64,000 nucleotides of DNA from Xiphophorus maculatus. Its lineage: Eukaryota > Chordata > Actinopteri > Cyprinodontiformes > Poeciliidae. The DNA lies in contig NC_036453.1 of NCBI RefSeq assembly GCF_002775205.1, positions 28,435,213-28,499,212 on the forward strand, given 5' to 3'. Positions 14,601 to 20,900 of this stretch are shown here, piece after piece (positions within the stretch are counted from its first letter, which is position 1; each line of letters starts with the position of its first letter). The notes under the pieces were generated by a model. It was not told where the DNA came from and did not search any database. It was given only the letters and a program-made list of their open reading frames with translations. The position numbers and the translations under genes were made by a program.

Positions 14601-14970
14601 AACACAGCGAAGCTCAGAGAGTAAAGATTTTTATCTATAAAATAGTTTATTTGTAATGAAATTCAAACCCAACTTGGCTTTTGAAATTTTTTTCTGATTT
14701 CAAACCATCCACATCTCATTTATAGGTGAGCGCAGTTCGTCTGGGCTGCTGGAGTGGGAATCCATCAACGATGCCATGGAAGCGCTAGCCATGGTGAACC
14801 ATTACCAGATGAAAAATCCCAGTAAGTTCTCTTTTCTCTTCATTCACCAAAATTCCCAGTTCAGTTCTACTCTACAGAGAGCTTTAATGTTGTTTTCCTT
14901 CTGTCTCCTAGGTGGGCCTTATCCTTACACACTCAAGCTGTGTTTCTCAACCACACACCCTTCCAACTAA
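2644..14970 (+). CDS. hnrnpl: Heterogeneous nuclear ribonucleoprotein L
   Basis: hnRNP L is a nuclear RNA-binding protein that recognises CA-rich RNA and controls alternative splicing and mRNA stability. Thirteen coding exons join in frame: 2644-2727, 4400-4518, 4906-5143, 6002-6087, 6216-6312, 6824-6896, 12160-12228, 12325-12575, 13487-13608, 13728-13929, 14036-14093, 14726-14821, 14912-14970 (1554 nt, 517 residues). The product follows known HNRNPL closely. RRM1 is in exons 2-3 (SPVVHIRGL...MPKKRQALVE) and RRM2 in exons 3-5 (VLLLTILNPIYPITT...GVQAMVEFDSVQ). A Gly/Pro/Tyr-rich linker (GPPPPEYGPHADSP) follows, then RRM3 in exons 8-10 (VLMVYGL...NVCVSKQ) and RRM4 in exons 10-13, ending KLCFSTTHPSN. 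The N-terminus is shorter than in human (589 aa). All introns are GT-AG except 6088-6215 (AT-AC). The GPPPPHR linker and the exact RRM3/4 sequence, with the nccrp1 linkage, favour hnrnpl over hnrnpll. Confidence 0.95.
4300..4378. repeat. hAT-type MITE fragment in hnrnpl intron 1
   Basis: The block attgcagctttctggctga and the following taccaatcttt match the left end of the better-preserved element at 35949-36296 (attgcagttttctagccga). It is a short decayed piece with both ends lost. Confidence 0.5.
6088..6215 (+). other. U12-type AT-AC intron of hnrnpl
   Basis: Exon 4 ends in ...GTTGA at 6087 and the intron opens ATATCCTTT (6088-6096), the exact minor-class 5' splice-site consensus. A branch-point match CCTTAAC sits at 6196-6202, and the intron ends in AC at 6214-6215, about 14 bases beyond the branch adenosine. 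Joining 6087 to 6216 restores the conserved hnRNP L sequence VEFDSVQSAQRAK. The competing GT-AG choice (gt at 6084, ag at 6208-6209) would break the conserved RRM2 frame. The intron is 128 nt. Confidence 0.93.
6330..6740. repeat. Non-autonomous repeat in hnrnpl intron 5
   Basis: The sequence opens near agctgcgtttccattgac and contains further copies of the same phrase in both orientations (gaatggaaacacagc near 6390, gtaatggaaacacagtt near 6710). This pattern fits a decayed non-autonomous DNA transposon with sub-terminal inverted repeats. A related degenerate block lies at 14355-14575. Short antisense open frames here have no protein support. Confidence 0.45.
7358..7517. mobile_element. Small MITE, 16-bp inverted ends
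   Basis: aaaggccccatgaaat at 7358-7373 is exactly inverted as atttcatggggccttt at 7502-7517. The 160-bp unit between them has no coding potential. It lies in hnrnpl intron 6. Confidence 0.7.
7598..7705. repeat. Dispersed repeat, inverted relative to 45955-46083
   Basis: The run ggcctgtcatgaaaa ... aattattgcaacaaatgata ... gttttgagacc is the reverse complement, with changes, of the block at 45955-46083. It is probably a terminal fragment of a DNA transposon. It lies in hnrnpl intron 6. Confidence 0.55.
8030..9000 (+). promoter_or_regulatory. CA-rich block in hnrnpl intron 6, candidate autoregulatory region
   Basis: A long stretch of the 5.3-kb intron 6 is unusually rich in ACA/CAC steps on the sense strand (for example aacaacaacaaat, acacatgggg, aaacaaaacacaagcac, acacatactgg, gaagacacaacatcag), broken by T-runs. 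hnRNP L binds CA-rich RNA. I recall that mammalian HNRNPL controls its own level through CA-rich elements and a poison exon in intron 6. The composition is seen; the regulatory role is inference from that precedent. Open frames here are not protein-like. Confidence 0.45.
9176..9283 (+). other. Candidate poison cassette exon in hnrnpl intron 6
   Basis: A run of about 22 T residues (9139-9161) followed by tgcactggcccatag forms a good 3' splice site ending at 9175. A donor, acg/gtaaga, begins at 9284. Spliced after exon 6 (which ends with one base of a codon) the segment reads a few codons and then hits TGA near 9200, so inclusion would send the transcript to nonsense-mediated decay. It lies just downstream of the CA-rich block. 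The sites are seen; use of the exon is inferred. Confidence 0.35.
9932..10890 (+). mobile_element. Decayed Tc1/mariner-type element
   Basis: The block 10440-10800 keeps recognisable pieces of a fish Tc1/mariner transposase gene in shifting frames: a WWSTG-like region near 10450-10500, a stretch corresponding to the D-x-APAHT catalytic block near 10570, and an SPDLN-like block near 10640-10680. The flanks (ataaattagaatattgttg at about 9940 and the atatatttcaagtgtttatt phrase at 10025-10045) resemble the family's non-coding ends. Stops and frameshifts throughout make it inactive. It lies in hnrnpl intron 6. Confidence 0.65.
10978..11146 (+). repeat. Dispersed repeat, truncated copy
   Basis: This matches 12890-13085 closely: cagcagcaattagcaaacacc, then the shared agctccttctcagtgca, gagggttaata, gaaggtggagtgt and the end gcccaatttcaag. 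It is shorter than the 12.8-kb copy. It lies in hnrnpl intron 6. Confidence 0.7.
11150..12159 (+). other. End of hnrnpl intron 6
   Basis: AT-rich intron sequence. The only signals I can support are the pyrimidine tract and acceptor at 12150-12159 for exon 7. Open frames on both strands here look like chance. Confidence 0.5.
12775..13085 (+). repeat. Dispersed repeat, longest copy
   Basis: This is a 310-bp block in hnrnpl intron 8. An inverted copy occurs at 39945-40265 and a truncated direct copy at 10978-11146. Shared phrases include ctcggagctgcagtttcc, ccccactcagctccttcag, cagcaattggcaaacacc and gacatcctgaaggtggag. It has no coding capacity and an unassigned class, and is probably a non-autonomous DNA element. 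Confidence 0.7.
14355..14575. repeat. Degenerate repeat in hnrnpl intron 11
   Basis: Repeated tgtttccatt phrases (about 14368 and 14480) and a closing ttaatggaaat (about 14542-14552) resemble the 6330-6740 repeat. It is weakly preserved. Confidence 0.35.
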
Positions 14971-15213
14971 TCCACTCTCCTTCATTTCTATTGTTTTTTT
15001 GCAATAGATGGCACACTTATTTTGTCATGTTCTGTTGGAGCACTGTTGACTAAAACTAGGATTTATGTGCTTTTCAAAATCTATCTTAAATTATACCTTT
15101 TCCTGTTTGTATTCATTTTTACTTCAAGTGTTTGTTTCTTTTTTCAATGAGTTGTTAATTTTGTATATTCACAGTACTAAACTTGACCCCCACCCCAAGG
15201 TATCTGGTTTATA

Positions 15214-15219
15214 AATAAA
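15214..15219 (+). terminator. Poly(A) signal of hnrnpl
   Basis: AATAAA, 244 bases after the stop codon and followed by GT/T-rich sequence (gatttctggtgtgttc), which is the usual arrangement for a cleavage/polyadenylation site. No earlier canonical signal is visible in the 3' UTR. Confidence 0.7.
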
Positions 15220-15578
15220 GTGATGTTACCATAATGTAATGATTTCTGGTGTGTTCTTTAAATTAAAACTTTGATTTCTTTTGAACAACCAACAGTAGTT
15301 AACTGCAGTGTTGATAGTATAGAATAGGTAAAAGTAGAATGCGTTCATCCTTCTTTATTTATATTTATGTATGTATTTATGTGTGTATGTATGCACTAGC
15401 TACTGTATATCTATAGATCAGGCAAGAAAAAAAATCATAAACATGAAAGTTGTAAGTAAAGTGTATATATATATATATTGCAAAGTAATAATCAGTGATC
15501 ATTTGACCAGTTCGCTGTTAGAATATAATGGTTTAAAGAAAGGAATCGCTAACTGTTCATGGGAAAATAAAAATTCCC

Positions 15579-15983
15579 ATTGTATCATTACGCTGCAGTT
15601 GCTTATAATTTACATAAGATGGCGCCAGACACCAGCGCATTTGCTGCTTGGTCAGCTGACATCTGTATATCTGCGGTCATATTTTTGAGATTTCGTTGCA
15701 TCAGTTGCTACCAATAAATGGAGAGTTCAAGGGCAAATAAGTTGCTAAATATAAAACACATCATGGATAAATAACTGGTTTTGAGCGCAATTAAATAAAT
15801 CATTGCTGCGAACAAAGATTATTTGAAAAGAACTGCAGAAATTTCAGAATAAATTAACTTTTTATTTCCATTTTAGGTTTTATAAGTGGGTATGAACAAT
15901 AGATCAATGGATATGTAGTGACAGTCAGACTTTTAAATGTAGAAATCATAGGCGTGATTATTATTCTGTGCTTTAATTAATGA
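15579..15983 (+). repeat. 400-bp direct repeat, copy A (upstream of the 1659-aa gene)
   Basis: It runs from tgtatcattacgctgcag to the region of ataggcgtgattattattct and is matched along its whole length by 23832-24227 in the same orientation, at roughly 85-90% identity by eye with small indels. It starts after a short TA tract at about 15462-15478. No terminal TG/CA, primer-binding site or inverted ends were recognised. The two copies are 8.25 kb apart and enclose the intronless gene. Confidence 0.8.
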
Positions 15984-16380
15984 GTTGTTTATTTTTTTAC
16001 AGCACCACAGAGTTGCTGTGCGCGGCCGTGTCGACATCAGGTTCCTTAAAGCTGTGCCAATCTGGTCTTTCTGGCGCTTATTTAAAAAAATAAAGTAAAA
16101 TAAATGAAACAGAAAGTCTACAGAAGGAATTGTTGGACAGATATAGAGTTGTTGGATATATCTAACCCAATAAAATAATTTCCCAGGCTTAATCATTATG
16201 AAATATAAATGAAATTGTCCTTGAGAGCCTTTTAAGACAACAAAACAACATACCATGTTTCCCCAACGTAATATAAAACATTAATGTTTACAAAAAAGAA
16301 TATGTAGTGTCCTTAGCCTTTCAGCATACACAGCTTTCCTTTCTCAACAAATAAACCAACAACGTTGCACTGCTTCTTAC
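15984..16380. other. Intergenic, no gene seen
   Basis: Unremarkable AT-rich sequence between copy A of the direct repeat and the next repeat. The antisense open frame here is not protein-like. Confidence 0.5.
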
Positions 16381-17210
16381 AGTGACGTGCGGTTCATGGT
16401 TGGTGAGGCACTGACTTAATCAAAATCATAAGACTGTTATTGTTTACATACGGAAATTTCGCGCATGCGGACAACATTGAAGGGCAAAAAGACTATACTT
16501 TCACATGCCATCCATAGCCGCGCTGCCAAGGCAGAATAATTCCGTTAACTCAATGAAACTTAGAAATATAGATATTATTAATTTAGTACTATGCTGAACA
16601 GCAAAGGGGAAACCCGTTGAAGTACAACTCAAACCACCGTTTTCTCTCTCTGTATCGGCCAAGCTACACATAGACTCGTTGAGTGTATCAGCTATACGGT
16701 ATCAGCAGCGCGCTGTCTCTTACTCTGCAGACGAGGAGTCACAATGTCTGGGATCATGAGCGCCCCCTGCCATGAGGCAAGAAAACTGCCTGCCTCACCT
16801 CGAGTCTGTCCTCTGCCGTTTCTGATCGCTCCTCAGCACACGACACAACAAACACTGCACATTATATCGATAAGCTAAATGATGGAAAATCAGTACATAT
16901 ATTAAATGTTTTTTAACCATTTATTGGCGACGTACAGACAGGAGGAGCATGCTCCCATAGAGTGGCAGCCAGTGCAGTTTAAAGAGGTGAGGCTCAGCTC
17001 GCTGCTGCCTCACCAGCTTCACTTCCGAGCATTTGTATGGGAAACTGCGAAAATTCAGCGATTTTGAAGAAAACAAATAATAAAAATTGGTTAACCTAAA
17101 TGAAAAATAAATACTTTATAGTACAAAACACAGGGTGAAAATACCAATATAATTTATCTTATCATTTTATTATTATTCCATGATCCTGTCATCATTGCGC
17201 ATATTTTCAT
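16381..17210 (+). repeat. Dispersed repeat, nearly full copy of the family at 1-325
   Basis: It opens with gtgacgtgcggttcatgg and shares its last ~250 bases with 1-325 (gcagccagtgcagtt ... ttccgagcatttgtatgg ... aaatactttatagtacaaa). It contains short internal inverted phrases (gaggcaagaaaactgcctgcctc near 16772-16795). It is probably a non-autonomous DNA transposon; the superfamily is not assigned. Confidence 0.6.
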
Positions 17211-17690
17211 TCTTCTTTCCAAGAGCGTTCTTTTAAAAAATTTCCTTCTGGTTCTTTCACGATCTCAAGCTGTCTCATCGTACAAACACAGGAAGTGCAG
17301 CATGTCACAAAACACACGAAGAAGAACTATACCGTTCTTCAAAATAAAAGCATACATTGACCACTAAGTGTCACTATTGGACCAAGGAAAAAGCAGGAAA
17401 ATTCTAACCAACCTTACAACTCTTAGCCATTTACAGTATCCCGTCTCTTAATGTCAATTTGGTAGCATAACGTATTTTATTACTCAGTTTTAAACAGTTA
17501 TGGTAGCCTAGGCTAGCTGCGCTGATAACATGCTAACCAACGTAAAAACAACAAGTAATGGTGGGTAACTATGGCAACCAGTGACAGTTTGAAAGCCCAC
17601 TTACTCTTTCTGGAGTCAGGTTGCGCGCGCATGCGCCGTGTTAATACAAAATCCACCAGACAAGTCCGCTCTGAATATCAAACGAAACTG

Positions 17691-17757
17691 TGACATCACA
17701 ATGTGACATCACAATATAACTCCAAAGGTAGAATTCTGACATCACCAGCTATATAAG
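17691..17757 (+). promoter_or_regulatory. CRE-like sites and TATA box of the 1659-aa gene
   Basis: TGACATCA occurs three times (17691-17698, 17704-17711, 17737-17744), one base different from the CRE palindrome TGACGTCA. TATATAAG follows at 17750-17757. The predicted start of transcription near 17780 leaves a leader of about 200 bases before the ATG at 17978. A compact CRE-plus-TATA promoter is typical of cAMP/CREM-driven genes, including many spermatid genes. The sites are seen; the tissue is inference. Confidence 0.55.
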
Positions 17758-17977
17758 CTCGTCACATCGATCTACTTTCATCACAGCCGTTTAGCAGCCG
17801 TTGTTGATACATTTCTCTTGAGAATTTATCTAGCAGTACACAGTAAGATTTTCAACCTAGTAAGATTTGTTTGGTGCACATTTCTTTTGCAGATTTACAT
17901 CAAACTTGACGTGAAATCTTTACTAAGTTTCTACATAAGTGATTTTAGCTTACAACCTAACACAAGCAAAGTTTACA

Positions 17978-20900
17978 ATGCAGTCCAACCAGCCTACAGT
18001 CGAAGAGGTTACATCCGACAACATTGTCGAGAAGGAAATAGAGCCACCCAAGACACCCAAACGCAAAAAGAAGAAGGTGTCATTTGCAGTCTGGTGGGAG
18101 CTGCACGCAACTGAGGAGCATAAAATGTCTGCTGAAAATATCGAACAGCAGGACGCCTCACTGGTGATCGAAAAAGAATCGATCGCCAAAGGACTGGAGA
18201 CAGTGGATCAAAAAGGGGACAGCCAGCCACCTGAGATTGAGTCCAATGAGAAGAACCAGGTACCATTTAAAACCTGGTCGGAGGAACACGTCCCCATTGA
18301 CCAAGAGATTTCTGCAGGAAAGATTGAAAAGCAGAACGATTCACTGATCAGTGAAGAAGAGTCCATTGCTGGAGTGCAGGAGACAATCAACATAGCAGAG
18401 AAGGAACAGCCCTCTAAGTCTAAGGAACAGCCACCAAAGACGAGGCGCAAAAAGGTTAAAATGATACCATTTCAAATGTGGTTAGAGAAACATGCCCCTG
18501 CTGATCTTAGGATTTCAGATGAAAATACTGGAATGGAAGATGTTTCACTGGATACCAAACAGGAATCGATTTCTGTGCAGAAGGAGACACCAGAGAAGGA
18601 ACAGCCCTTTAAGTCTGGTGCTGAAAATGTTAAAAAGCAGGACACTTTTCTGCTTGAAGAAGAAGGTAATCAGGAAGATTCCTTAGAGAAGGAGATTTGC
18701 AAAGAGGAACCTGCAATTTCTACAACAGAACTGGTCACTGAAAAGAAATCCATCTCCAGTTCACAGGAGAAAGTGGATCAAAAAGGGGACAGCCAGCCAC
18801 CAGAGATTGAGTCCAATGAGAAGAACCAGGTACCATTTAAAACCTGGTCGGAGGAACACGTCCCCATTGACCAAGAGATTTCCGCAGGAAATATTGAAAA
18901 GCAGAACGATTCGCTGATCAGTGAAAAAGAGTCCATTGCTGGAGTGCAGGAGACAATCAACATAGCAGAGAAGGAACAGCCCTCTAAGTCTAAGGAACAG
19001 CCACCAAACACGAGGAGCAAAAAGAATAAAATGATACCATTTCAAATCTGGTTAGAGAAACATGCCCCTGCTGATCTAAGGATTTCAGATGAAAGTAGTG
19101 GAATGGAAGATGTTACTCAGGTTACCAAACAGGAATCGATATCTGTGCAGAAGGAGACACCAGAGAAGGAACAGCCCTTTAAGTCTGGTGCTGAAAATGT
19201 TAAAAAGCAGGACACTTTTCTGCTTGAAGAAGAAGGTGATCAGGAAGATTCCTTAGAGAAGGAGATTTGCAAAGAGGAACCTGCAATTTCTACAGCAGAA
19301 CTGGTCACTGAAAAGAAATCCATCTCCACATCACAGGAGAAAGTGGATCAAAAAGGGGACAGCCAGCCACCTGAGATTGAGTCCAATGAGAAGAACCAGG
19401 TACCATTTAAAACCTGGTCGGAGGAACACGTCCCCATTGACCAAGAGATTTCTGCAGGAAATAATGAACAGCAGAACGATTCGCTGATCAGTGAAAAAGA
19501 GTCCATTGCTGGAGTGCAGGAGACAATCAACATAGCAGAGAAGGAACAGCCCTCTAAGTCTAAGGAACAGCCACCAACGACAAGGCGCAAAAAGAATAAA
19601 ATGATACCATTTCAAATCTGGTTAGAGAAACATGCCCCTGCTGATCTTAGGATTTCAGATGAAATTAGTGGAATGGAAGATGTTTCACTGGATACCAAAC
19701 AGGAATCGATTTCTGTACAGAATGAGACACCAGAGAAGGAACAGCCCTTTAAGTCTGGTGCTGAAAATGTTAAAAAGCAGGACACTTTTCTGCTTGAAAA
19801 AGAAGGTGATCAGGAAGATTCCTTAGAGAAGGAGATTTGCAAAGAGGAACCTGCAATTTCTACAACAGAACTGGTCACTGAAAAGAAATCCATCTCCAGT
19901 TCACAGAAGAAAGTGGATCTAAAAGGGGAAAAACAAACAACAAAGACGAAGCGCATCAAGAAGACACCGCTGTTATGGAAATCTTTCCCAGAGCCAGATG
20001 CTTGCATAGATCTTACATTTTTTACAGAAAACAGTGACATCAATAATGGTCCTCTGCCGGAGAAACAAAATAATCAGGCAGCTTTGCCCGTCAGCGGAAA
20101 GAAGACGATTTGGAAAATGCTCCCCAACTCAGAACCTCGCATAGACATAAGTTTTATTGCTGAGAATATTGAAACTCAAAATGTTTCAATGCCGGAACAA
20201 GAACGTGATGAGGCAGCTTCCTTGGCAAAGGAAAGTTTTTCCAACAACAATGTGATTTCCACAACACAGCTATCCACCAGAAAGGATGAAAAAGGGGAGA
20301 AATGTACATCTACGGGTAAGCCCAAGGACAACAAGACAGAGAACTTAACTAAGGTTCCTGATAATCACACAGCAGAAAATGTTGAAGAAAAGAGTTTAAC
20401 TGAAATTCAGAATTTGCCCCAATCATCTGAAAAGACAAAAAGTCAAGCAATGCGTACGTGTCTTGAAAAATCTAAGGAGTCTGAATTGGAATATATCGAA
20501 GTACAGAAATATTTAATGCAACAGCTTGATGAAATGTTCAATATAAATCAGAAACTAAATGCTAAACTTAAACAGCAGAAAGATCTGATGAGGAAAGGAC
20601 TCGCAGAGAAAAGACAAAGAAAGAATTCAATGGTGTCTGTGCAAATTCAGACAGATTCACAAGATAGCCCAAAGCAGAAAACAGTGAGTTATCAATCTGC
20701 TTCAATACAAACTGAGATGGATATACAGGAAACCAGCTTTCCATTAAAACCAGTCCGTCAAACGACTTCAACGCAAACTGAGATGGATGGCCTGGAAACC
20801 AGATGTCAGTTGAAACCAGTTTATCAATCGATTTCAACACAAACTGAGTTCTTTTTATTGCAAAGACAACAGCCCTCTGAAACAAAACTGGATGGGCATC

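Noticed and set aside
17843-17892. Possible intron in the leader of the repeat gene (a/gtaaga ... ttttgcag)
   Set aside because: It would be only 50 nt, below the usual minimum for vertebrate introns, and no other evidence asks for it.
17939-17977. Thirteen extra codons upstream of the ATG of the repeat protein
   Set aside because: That extension opens with GTG, which is not a normal start in a vertebrate nuclear gene; the first ATG is at 17978.
18208-19615. Antisense open frames of 80-94 codons repeated three times
   Set aside because: They are shadows of the 570-bp coding repeat on the opposite strand and recur only because the repeat does.
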